Source: Halisarca cf. caerulea
Lineage: Eukaryota; Porifera; Demospongiae; Chondrillida; Halisarcidae
Direction: 5' to 3'
DNA length: 12,500 nt
Assembly (NCBI GenBank): GCA_963170055.1
Contig: CAUJGJ010000185.1
Span: forward strand, 583,575 to 596,074
Shown here: positions 10,464 through 12,500 of the stretch, piece after piece
Layout of the letters: every line of letters starts with the position of its first letter
Position numbering within the stretch: position 1 is the first letter of the stretch
Notes under the pieces: model-generated
Told to the model about the DNA's origin: nothing
The model's database searches: none
The model's input: only the letters and a program-made list of their open reading frames with translations
Position numbers and translations under genes: made by a program

Positions 10464-11473
10464 TACGTATACGTACGTACGTATGTATGTACACACACAC
10501 ACACACACCTACGCACCAATGTACATACATACGTACGTATGTGTGTGTAAAGCAAGGTACATACATACATACATATGCACAGATAAGGCTCACATGCCCA
10601 AATCAAATACATATGTATCTGTAACACTATGTAACTGAATTCACATGACTGTCATGTGACTGAATGGACACCAACCCCACACGAGCCACCACTCCCTAGC
10701 AACCACTTAAGTGTCTACTTCTGTTGAGTCAAAACATACAAACAAATCATCAATGCACTCATGGCAGTTCAGGATCATATTATGTACATATATAAACACA
10801 AATGTCTCTCATGCACATACAGTGTTACACATACAGTGTTACACATACGTACGTATGCAGGTAAATTTGATCACTGTAGAATGATACTACACACAGGGTC
10901 AATGTACGTACCTCACCCCACCCCCACAGCTCATTCCTCACCCCACCCCCACAGCTCATTCCTCACCCTATCCCCACAGCTCACTCCTCACCATATGAAC
11001 ATGTGTATTTACAAACATTCTCGGTATATGCTTCATAAAAGTGTCATACAGGGGGTGAGGATGGTGGTGAGGATGGTGGTGAGACTACAGGGGGTGAGGA
11101 TGGTGGTGAGACTACAGGGGGTGAGGATGGTGGTGAGACTACAATACCAGACATTACAATACCAATAGTCTCAGATGGGGGAATGGGCAATCTCACGTAG
11201 GCCAGACCTCCACCTCCTCCACATTTATAAACTGGTCACTGGTCAGGGAGGTTGGACCAGTGGCATCAACATACGTTATATGCTTATGTGGAGGGGAAGT
11301 AACGATGGGGCTGGACTAGGAAATGGGTGGGTTGTGGGAGGAGGCAATAGGCATTCTTGTGTGAAATTGGGTTTGTTCTGACAAAGATGAAAATCTATAC
11401 ACACACTTATGTATGTACGTCTACACGTATAACACTGTCACTCAATTTTGGGTTATACATATACACATGTGCA

Positions 11474-11535
<62 letters not shown>

Positions 11536-11785
11536 CACCAGAATGATATAGATAAGGACAAATTAGACCAATTTCACATTCATTTCCTAAAGGGTATACA
11601 CTTTCAACCTCACAAACACACAATCCTGTCTGTTCGGTCGAACCTGCTTCTAACGTGTCTTGAAGGTCTGATAAATCTTGTGCTGACATCGGAAACTGTC
11701 TCAAATTTCTTCCAGAGAGGGAAAGGACGCCCGTGTGGTCCGCCTTATCGATAACTCTGTCCAGGCTGACCGTTCCGTGCGCCAT
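730..11785 (-). CDS. LRCH-like leucine-rich repeat protein, 5' part of gene (7 exons, 307 residues, 3' end outside window)
   Basis: The coding sequence is the join of 11785-11644, 5747-5603, 4654-4422, 3198-3062, 1582-1490, 1272-1193 and 820-730 on the minus strand: 921 nt, 307 codons, no internal stop. Every intron is GT-AG and all phases match. Residues 1-47 form the N-terminal cap ([10 protein letters not shown], then QDLSD). Residues 48-219 hold about eight LRRs of LxxLxLSxNxLxxLP type. Residues 220-250 carry [13 protein letters not shown], the helix that follows the LRRs in LRCH proteins. Residues 251-307 are basic, Ser-rich linker. LRCH proteins are cytoskeletal and signalling scaffolds: fly LRCH acts at the actin cortex, and human LRCH1 binds DOCK8. 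The family C-terminus has a calponin-homology domain, which is not seen here and should lie left of the window. The LRCH assignment rests on remembered family motifs and has not been checked by search. Intron sizes are 5896, 948, 1223, 1479, 217 and 372 bp. Confidence 0.85.
831..1180. repeat. Degenerate minisatellite in intron 6 (GTGATAGTGGTGAGGA family)
   Basis: The tract consists of variable tandem units built on GTGATAGTGGTGAGGA and, toward the right, GACATTAGTGATAGTGGTGACG. Unit length drifts, so it is not a clean array. On the transcribed (minus) strand it reads as TCACTCCTCACCACTATCAC, that is, pyrimidine-rich with repeated branch-point-like CTCAC words. It fills nearly all of the 372-bp intron 6, between the exon 6 donor and the exon 7 acceptor. 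Open frames that run through it are repeat artefacts. Confidence 0.85.
1193..1272 (-). CDS. LRCH-like gene, exon 6 (basic, Ser-rich linker)
   Basis: The acceptor TTTTTTTCTTCTGTTCAG is strong, with 1273 as the last intron base. The donor is TCAAC|GTACGT after 1193. The exon is 80 nt, phase 0 to phase 2. It encodes residues 251-276, [18 protein letters not shown] followed by STVSIESS, plus two bases of Thr277. Of the three possible frames at this acceptor, the phase-1 frame hits TAA at once, and only phase 0 joins an exon 5 donor and an exon 7 acceptor without a stop. The sequence looks like a disordered basic segment with likely phosphorylated serines (inference). Confidence 0.72.
1490..1582 (-). 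CDS. LRCH-like gene, exon 5 (post-LRR helix)
   Basis: The acceptor is CTCCCATAG, with the exon starting at 1582. The donor is CCCGCA|GTAGGT after 1490. The exon is 93 nt, exactly 31 codons, phase 0 on both sides. The peptide starts [16 protein letters not shown], which follows NPLESPPTN of exon 4. Human LRCH proteins show a matching stretch, NPLQSPPAQIC then a Lys/Arg-Gly pair and VHIFKYL. That gives a diagnostic bridge from the last LRR into the linker, and it is the strongest single support for the family call. The remainder, [15 protein letters not shown], is linker. An alternative donor two bases downstream would give phase 1 and a stop in exon 6. Confidence 0.87.
1599..1745. repeat. 31-bp minisatellite next to exon 5 acceptor
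   Basis: About 4.5 tandem copies of a 31-bp unit are present, built on GGGCTCATGAGAGTGAAATG followed by GGAAACAGAAT. Copies differ by one or two bases (GAAAGT versus GAGAGT, AAACAG versus AAGCAG). On the transcribed strand each unit supplies a pyrimidine-rich stretch (TTTCCCATTTCACTCTC). The array begins within about 20 bases of the exon 5 acceptor. Confidence 0.9.
1785..2554. mobile_element. ~770-bp inverted-repeat DNA element in intron 4
   Basis: The left end CGGTAGGGATCAAAAAAAAG (from 1785) and the reverse complement of the right end (to 2554) match over about 30 bp, with one A-length difference and two mismatches. TA lies outside each end, and a longer flank also matches (TACCTACGTA left, TACCTACCTA right, 9 of 10), so the target duplication is ambiguous between 2 bp and about 10 bp. 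Both subterminal zones (1812-1905 and 2430-2530) are packed with GTAATACGC and TATTGCG words. Base composition differs from the surrounding satellite DNA. No full transposase is visible. It looks non-autonomous. Confidence 0.72.
1992..2111 (+). CDS. Small ORF inside the 1785-2554 element (39 residues, doubtful)
   Basis: The frame starts at ATGGCC and ends at TAA. It encodes a 39-residue peptide starting [15 protein letters not shown] and ending in an acidic tail, VDYDSSEDT. The GC-containing, non-repetitive codons stand out from the AT-rich surroundings, and the purine/G context around the start is acceptable for translation. It may be the remnant of a longer transposon protein or of a captured exon. 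Nothing in it identifies a family, and a chance frame is quite possible. The larger minus-strand frame at 2108-2392 has no better support. Confidence 0.2.
   Translation: MAVAATLEISFTESFYLVSKSLKARKIVIDVDYDSSEDT
2595..2643. repeat. (CA)n microsatellite, intron 4
   Basis: The tract is an alternating CA run interrupted by two CCACA steps near its right end. It lies about 40 bp outside the right terminus of the inverted-repeat element. Confidence 0.97.
2878..3061. repeat. 26-bp minisatellite running into the exon 4 donor
   Basis: Seven tandem units of 26 bp (CTGTACAATGTCACATGACC plus CTCACA) start at 2881, 2907, 2933, 2959, 2985, 3011 and 3037, with only C/T changes between units. The array stops where exon 4 begins. 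The last CCTCAC of the array is the complement of the exon 4 splice donor GTGAGG, and each other unit carries the same GTGAGGG on the transcribed strand. Confidence 0.95.
3062..3198 (-). CDS. LRCH-like gene, exon 4 (last LRRs)
   Basis: The acceptor ACAATCTTCAG precedes 3198. The donor ACTAAT|GTGAGG follows 3062. The exon is 137 nt, phase 1 to phase 0. The split codon G|AT gives Asp174, producing [18 protein letters not shown] across the junction. Two LRRs are clear: [18 protein letters not shown] and [15 protein letters not shown]. The second has the NPLxSPP ending typical of the final LRCH repeat. If the donor is not used, translation runs VRVM and stops at TGA within five codons. Confidence 0.9.
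3335..3600. repeat. Inverted-repeat unit with internal duplicated segment, intron 3
   Basis: The outer arms 3336-3349 (GAACTTGCTTAGTA) and 3585-3598 are exact reverse complements, with looser pairing inward (TAAGTACCT). A second inverted pair, ACAAATCTGT with ACAGATTTGT, lies at about 3512-3561. Between them a segment with CTCCTGGATAGTA then GTACTCCTCATTCTGTCCC occurs twice (about 3368-3402 and 3460-3495). Related but diverged words recur at about 8485-8550 and 10200-10290, so this is a small dispersed repeat family. It may be an old inverted-repeat element. No coding content is evident. Confidence 0.5.
3895..4026. mobile_element. Foldback (near-perfect hairpin) element, 132 bp, intron 3
   Basis: The two halves are reverse complements over about 59 bp each, starting TAATAGTTGTATCCTGCCTT and returning as the complement ending CAACTATTA. 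The only differences seen are one extra C and one C/T change in the arms. The centre is a short GC-rich turn, CCGAGGGCGCAGCCCGAGG, which is itself palindromic. TA lies at both outer edges, consistent with a TA-target foldback MITE. Transcribed RNA would form a long hairpin from intron 3. Confidence 0.8.
4095..4227. repeat. Dispersed 133-bp repeat, copy 2
   Basis: This is the partner of 1-133, with two mismatches. Read on the plus strand it has exon-like edges: TTTTGGCTGGCAG before GAGATTGACAAG, and ACACAT|GTAAGT at the right end (4225-4230). Between them lies an open frame, [15 protein letters not shown] to [11 protein letters not shown]. In copy 1 the corresponding donor reads GTATGT. Microsatellite of TATGTAC type follows both copies. 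It may be an interspersed repeat with a chance open frame, or a duplicated exon antisense to the LRCH-like gene. Confidence 0.75.
4274..4313. repeat. T40 homopolymer
   Basis: Forty consecutive T on the plus strand read as A40 in the LRCH-like transcript. It lies 25-30 bp from the (CA)38 tract and may be the remnant of a retroposed poly(A) tail. Length may be unreliable because of sequencing slippage. Confidence 0.95.
4343..4418. repeat. (CA)38 microsatellite abutting the exon 3 donor
   Basis: This is a pure CA run, which is (GT)38 in the LRCH-like transcript. It begins within three bases of the exon 3 donor GTTTGT (4421-4416), so the donor itself merges into the repeat. Proteins such as TDP-43 and CELF factors bind UG repeats in RNA, so an effect on splicing is conceivable. 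Confidence 0.98.
4422..4654 (-). CDS. LRCH-like gene, exon 3 (central LRRs)
   Basis: The acceptor CTTTCTCTCCTCACAG precedes 4654. The donor CCTCAGG|GTTTGT follows 4422. The exon is 233 nt, phase 2 to phase 1. Its first base completes AG|T (Ser96), giving [19 protein letters not shown]. Complete repeats follow: [38 protein letters not shown], and [16 protein letters not shown]. The spacing and the LSCN motif match LRCH LRRs. The donor is unusual (T at +3 and +4) and fuses with a GT repeat. It is nevertheless required, because its G joins AT of exon 4 to make the expected Asp. Confidence 0.93.
4663..4835. repeat. Purine-rich degenerate repeat before exon 3 acceptor
   Basis: The tract is almost uninterrupted G/A/T with little C, built on GGGTAGAGTGAGGA and GGGAGAGG words. 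On the transcribed strand it is a pyrimidine tract of more than 150 bases running straight into the exon 3 acceptor CTCTCCTCACAG. Units are too diverged to give a fixed period. Confidence 0.8.
4897..5464. mobile_element. Inverted-repeat DNA element flanked by TTAA (piggyBac- or hAT-like MITE), intron 2
   Basis: The left end GGCTACAAAAGTTAGCGGGT and the reverse complement of the right end, GGTTACAAATGTTAGCGGGT, match over about 34 bp with four differences. Both ends lie in CCTTAAGG (4891-4898 and 5463-5470). The target duplication may be TTAA (piggyBac-like, used for these coordinates) or the whole palindrome CCTTAAGG (8 bp, hAT-like). Subterminal repeats of TAGCGGGTAC, CGCTAAC and TTAGCGA occur at both ends. 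No transposase frame is seen. The flanking ATACTTGATA repeats occur on both sides of the insertion. Confidence 0.75.
5058..5120 (+). CDS. Small ORF inside the TTAA element (20 residues, doubtful)
   Basis: ATGGCGGCTCC has a strong Kozak context (GAAAATGG) and opens a 20-residue frame, [20 protein letters not shown], ending in TAG. The GC-rich start stands out in an AT-rich element. It could be a degraded first exon of a transposase or a captured host first exon. A chance frame is the simplest explanation. Confidence 0.15.
   Translation: MAAPNKSKIYRRKVSEIDGN
5603..5747 (-). CDS. LRCH-like gene, exon 2 (first LRRs)
   Basis: The acceptor TCCCTGTGTGCAG precedes 5747. The donor CTCAG|GTGAGA follows 5603 and is near consensus. 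The exon is 145 nt, phase 1 to phase 2. The incoming G|AC makes Asp48, so the junction reads [18 protein letters not shown], matching the ADLSKNRL start of the first LRCH repeat. The second repeat is [18 protein letters not shown] and the third begins LQSLDLS at the donor. The exon boundaries cut LRRs at the LxxLDLS strand. Confidence 0.93.
5837..6222. repeat. 14-bp minisatellite upstream of exon 2 acceptor (about 27 copies)
   Basis: The array repeats GTGGAGGAGAGGAC, with frequent CG/TG exchange at the last-base junction (GGACGT versus GGATGT) and occasional GGGG or GGGTGT variants. The CpG/TpG alternation suggests methylation-driven decay. On the transcribed strand it is a roughly 385-base pyrimidine-rich tract ending about 90 bases before the exon 2 acceptor. 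The 14-bp unit lacks stop codons, so long frames translate to [14 protein letters not shown] repeats on both strands; these are artefacts. Confidence 0.95.
6415..6560. repeat. GTAC/ACGTA palindromic microsatellite
   Basis: This is irregular ATGTACGTAC-type sequence in which most tetramers are self-complementary (GTAC, ACGT, TGCA, CATG). It could form small hairpins on either strand. No coding content is evident. Confidence 0.85.
6571..6634. repeat. (TG)n microsatellite, intron 1
   Basis: TG repeats run with CATGTGAGTGTGAG interruptions at the left and are pure from about 6594 to 6634. The orientation is opposite to the other CA tracts of the window. Confidence 0.97.
6825..6838. promoter_or_regulatory. 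Candidate RFX X-box (GTTGTCATGGTGAC)
   Basis: All 14 positions satisfy RYYNYYATRRNRAC, the X-box consensus bound by RFX factors in animals, and the site is an imperfect palindrome. It lies in a non-repetitive island of intron 1 of the LRCH-like gene. A match of this degeneracy can arise by chance. Position deep in an intron argues for an enhancer at most. Confidence 0.3.
6899..6985. repeat. (CA)n microsatellite, intron 1
   Basis: CA run with two interruptions (CAACAC and CAATAC). Confidence 0.97.
7088..7345. repeat. Long GTAC/ACGTAC palindromic microsatellite
   Basis: About 250 bp is almost entirely ATACGTACATGTACGTAC-like sequence, with ATGCA and ACACA words interspersed. It is the largest such tract in the window. 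Similar ones lie at 3660-3700, 8055-8185, 9440-9515 and 10155-10195. CpG is kept in ACGT contexts. Confidence 0.85.
7607..7962. mobile_element. pogo/Tc1-like MITE expanded by an internal minisatellite
   Basis: The left end has GTGAAACCTCTCCAATATGG and the right end has the complement of CAGTGAAACCTCTCACATCC, with TA just outside the right end (7963-7964) and near the left (7605-7606). CAGTGAAACCTC ends are typical of pogo/mariner-type elements in invertebrates. The left end has a short insertion (CGCACC for CA), so it is degenerate. The core carries the 20-bp array described separately, then AAAGAGGTGGTCGGAATAGA, a segment resembling inner terminal sequence. No transposase is present. Confidence 0.6.
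7625..7810. repeat. 20-bp minisatellite (GGCCACCTTGGGACCAATAC), nine copies
   Basis: Units start at 7631 and recur every 20 bp to 7791, with A/C at the unit end and GG/AG or GG/GC changes in the rightmost units. The unit resembles the sequence just inside the GTGAAACCTCTCC terminus of the surrounding element, so it probably arose by tandem expansion of that end. Long frames on both strands (WPYWSQGG- and [13 protein letters not shown]) are artefacts of a stop-free 20-bp unit. Confidence 0.95.
7972..8049. mobile_element. Possible 78-bp mini-element with 13-bp inverted ends and C tract
   Basis: CAGGGTTTTATCT (7972-7984) and its exact reverse complement (8037-8049) bound a short core with a C run of about 15 at 8020-8034. 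No clear target duplication is visible. It begins within 10 bases of the end of the pogo-like element. It may be a deletion derivative of a larger transposon. Confidence 0.4.
8055..8185. repeat. GTAC/ACGTAC microsatellite
   Basis: Palindromic ACGTACGTACATATGTACG-type sequence with an AT-rich interruption (8095-8118). Confidence 0.8.
8186..8572. other. Non-repetitive intron 1 segment, nothing recognised
   Basis: This is mixed-composition sequence without a long frame, exon-like conservation or clear inverted repeats. Near its right edge, CCCTGGATAGTACAAA and CCAGTCCTGATAAGAAGTAC resemble the dispersed unit at 3335-3600. No missing LRCH exon is expected here because exons 1 and 2 join directly in the family alignment. 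Confidence 0.6.
8573..9052. repeat. 26-bp minisatellite (AGCTACCTAGGGTGTCTAGC family), about 18.5 copies
   Basis: The unit is TAGCTACCTAGGGTGTCTAG plus CCTCAG. AGCTACCT recurs at 8574, 8601, 8627, 8654, 8680 and so on to 9045. Variants are CCTAAGGG (27-bp units), TGCCCAG, TGTCCAG, TGATTAG and GAGCT versus TAGCT. Units are 26 or 27 bp and continuous, so this is a minisatellite, not a CRISPR array. Each unit has the palindrome CCTAGG. It carries several stops in each frame and is non-coding. Confidence 0.97.
9053..9440. other. Non-repetitive intron 1 segment, nothing recognised
   Basis: AT-balanced unique sequence. Two minus-strand frames (about 9047-9256 and 9193-9438) are open but have no recognisable domain, start context or splice logic, and I treat them as chance. 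Confidence 0.55.
9699..9752. repeat. 27-bp direct repeat, two copies
   Basis: GCCCATACATGCGGAGTACA then TACGTAC occurs twice in tandem (9699-9725 and 9726-9752). This is a recent duplication within GTAC-rich sequence. Confidence 0.85.
9913..10014. repeat. (CA)n microsatellite with CTCA interruptions
   Basis: CA run of about 100 bp with CTCA interruptions at about 9961 and 9989 and a CATACA step at the end. Confidence 0.97.
10155..10195. repeat. (CATA)n to GTAC microsatellite
   Basis: ACATACATACATACATACAT grades into CGTACGTATG. The flanking 10200-10295 has two tandem copies of a TCCCTACCTCATGTGCAGTA-type segment related to the unit at 3335-3600. Confidence 0.85.
10411..10458. repeat. (CA)24 microsatellite
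   Basis: Pure alternating run, followed by GTAC palindromic sequence and a shorter CA tract at about 10490-10508. Confidence 0.97.
10911..10993. repeat. 25-bp minisatellite, about 3.3 copies
   Basis: The unit is CCTCACCCCACCCCCACAGC plus TCATT, at 10911, 10936, 10961 and partly 10986. It is pyrimidine-rich on the plus strand, opposite to the repeats upstream of exons 2 and 3. The preceding 10560-10910 holds no recognised feature apart from short duplications such as CATACAGTGTTACA twice near 10820. Confidence 0.92.
11051..11143. repeat. 27-bp minisatellite, about 3.5 copies
   Basis: The unit is GGGGGTGAGGATGGTGGTGA plus GACTACA, with one shortened GAGGATGGTGGT repeat in the first copy. From 11145 to 11470 I see nothing further beyond unique sequence. 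Confidence 0.92.
11475..11534. repeat. (CA)29 microsatellite, intron 1
   Basis: This is a long CA run about 110 bases inside intron 1 from the exon 1 donor, reading as (GT)n in the transcript. It is thus the second GT tract lying shortly downstream of a donor in this gene. Confidence 0.97.
11644..11785 (-). CDS. LRCH-like gene, exon 1 coding part (N-terminal cap)
   Basis: The start ATG at 11785-11783 sits in CCAAGATGGCG, a strong Kozak context. The frame stays open upstream but offers no ATG in the nearby sequence, only a TTG. The exon contributes 142 nt: 47 codons plus the G of Asp48. The peptide starts [20 protein letters not shown] and continues [24 protein letters not shown] proteins have a matching cap: a short helix, LSxRxLxxFP, then DLSDT. 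Here two or three extra residues (LQ within DLSDLQDT) separate the cap from the first LRR. The donor GAAGCAG|GTTCGA follows 11644. It has C or G mismatches at +4 to +6 but is fixed by the phase and by the Asp codon. Confidence 0.85.
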
Positions 11786-12105
11786 CTTGGAAGAGTGAAG
11801 GAACTGGGTGATAATATCCTCTCTGATGGAAGGGTAAACCAAGTCAAAAACTGACAATTACACTCTAAAGTACACTCTACAAAGAAACCACGCACCCTCG
11901 CTGAAGGCATGCACCAGGTTCTACGCCTTTCCGTCACTAAATGAGAATTCCTCAAATTTTCTTAGGTCACGTTGTGGTCTGAGAACCATTCATCGCGTAA
12001 TAATTGAACTTTTGTATTACATTTATATGGAATACATAGGGTATTACTTTCTGTATTGCACCGGCATGTATGCTCTCGGTTCCAATTGAGTGGGATAGAT
12101 TGAGT
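11786..12105. promoter_or_regulatory. Candidate bidirectional promoter and 5' UTRs
   Basis: Only about 320 bp separate the minus-strand LRCH start (11785) from the favoured plus-strand start (12106). Both genes must therefore have their promoters and 5' UTRs here unless further upstream exons exist. I see no TATA box in a convincing place and no CpG-rich island. There is a GGTCACGTTGTGG segment near 11967. The call is positional, not motif-based. Confidence 0.45.
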
Positions 12106-12379
12106 ATGGAAACCATCCGTCCGGATGACGAAATTGAAAACAATTGGTTTCCATTTCAAACCCTCCTTGCTAGGCCAATGGAATCATCACCAGCAGTTGC
12201 CCTACTCGCGGACAATGATCATTCTTGCTTACTGTGTATTCTAACCAGCCAAATTAAAGAATTTTCTTTTGTTAATTTGGACGCGAAATGCAACCTTCTC
12301 GTGGCGCCAAGAGGATTCTTCTTCAGTTGGATAAACCAGACAACAGCAAAGGAGGAAGACAAAATCCTCAGCCGAGCAG
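12106..12379 (+). CDS. First coding exon of a divergent gene, product unknown
   Basis: The frame is open from ATG 12106 (context GAGTATGG, A at -3 and G at +4) to a good donor, GAGCAG|GTATGG, after 12379: 91 codons plus one base (phase 1). An in-frame ATG at 12070 would add MLSVPIEWDRLS but has T at -3. A third ATG at 12066 opens an 8-codon out-of-frame uORF that ends in TGA. Codons are non-repetitive and the peptide is well mixed, with hydrophobic stretches (AVALLADNDHSCLLCIL, then FSFVNLDAKCNLLVAPRGFF) suggesting beta strands of a globular domain, and a charged tail TTAKEEDKILSRA. I do not recognise the family. No signal peptide or membrane segment is evident. Beyond 12380 the frame runs on only to about 12450, consistent with intron. 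Confidence 0.55.
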
Positions 12380-12500
12380 GTATGGCTATGTTTGTTGTCG
12401 TGTCTTTTAGATGGACGGTCTCACGTGTGCTCCGAGTTTTATTTATTTAACTATTTGTCATCTAGATCTGATTCTATTATAGTTTGTTGGAAATATAATT

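Noticed and set aside
11786..11857. N-terminal extension of the LRCH-like protein upstream of ATG 11785
   Set aside because: The extension would need a TTG start; the AAGATGGCG context at 11785 is far better.

Overview
This window is a repeat-rich, intron-dominated stretch of an animal nuclear genome. It holds no bacterial-style genes, no rRNA or tRNA that I can recognise, and no CRISPR array. Evidence for a eukaryote is direct: GT/AG introns with consistent phases, strong Kozak starts, dense (CA)n and (GTAC)n microsatellites, minisatellites, and several non-autonomous DNA transposons. The main gene belongs to the LRCH family, which is known from animals. A non-vertebrate metazoan, perhaps a sponge or another early-branching lineage, fits the compact exons and palindromic GTAC/ACGT repeats, but this placement is only a guess.

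Main result: seven coding exons on the minus strand (11785-11644, 5747-5603, 4654-4422, 3198-3062, 1582-1490, 1272-1193, 820-730) join without a frame break into the first 307 residues of an LRCH-like protein (leucine-rich repeats plus, in the family, a C-terminal calponin-homology domain). All six splice junctions agree in phase. The split codons give the residues expected from the family at the LRR junctions. The exons cover the N-terminal cap, about eight LRRs, the post-LRR helix VHIFKYL and the start of a Ser-rich linker. The rest of the gene, including any CH domain, lies left of position 1.

On the plus strand, starting about 320 bp from the LRCH start codon, an open first exon (12106-12379, donor CAG|GTATGG) marks a second, divergent gene of unknown identity. 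The gap between them (11786-12105) is a candidate bidirectional promoter.

Layout from left to right: 1-729 is intron 7, with a 133-bp repeat copy and a TA-flanked inverted-repeat element; 730-1582 holds exons 7 to 5 among minisatellites; 1583-3061 is intron 4, with a ~770-bp inverted-repeat element, a (CA)n tract and a 26-bp minisatellite that runs into the exon 4 donor; 3199-4421 is intron 3, with a near-perfect foldback element, the second 133-bp repeat copy, a T40 tract and (CA)38; 4655-5602 is intron 2, with a TTAA-flanked element; 5748-11643 is intron 1, 5.9 kb of mini- and microsatellites plus a pogo-like element; 11786-12500 is the promoter and the divergent gene.

The most notable pattern is that tandem repeats sit directly against many splice sites of the LRCH gene. 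They form long pyrimidine tracts before acceptors, a run of six copies of the donor motif after exon 4, and a (GT)38 tract starting three bases into the intron after exon 3. This suggests that repeat-length variation could affect splicing of this gene.
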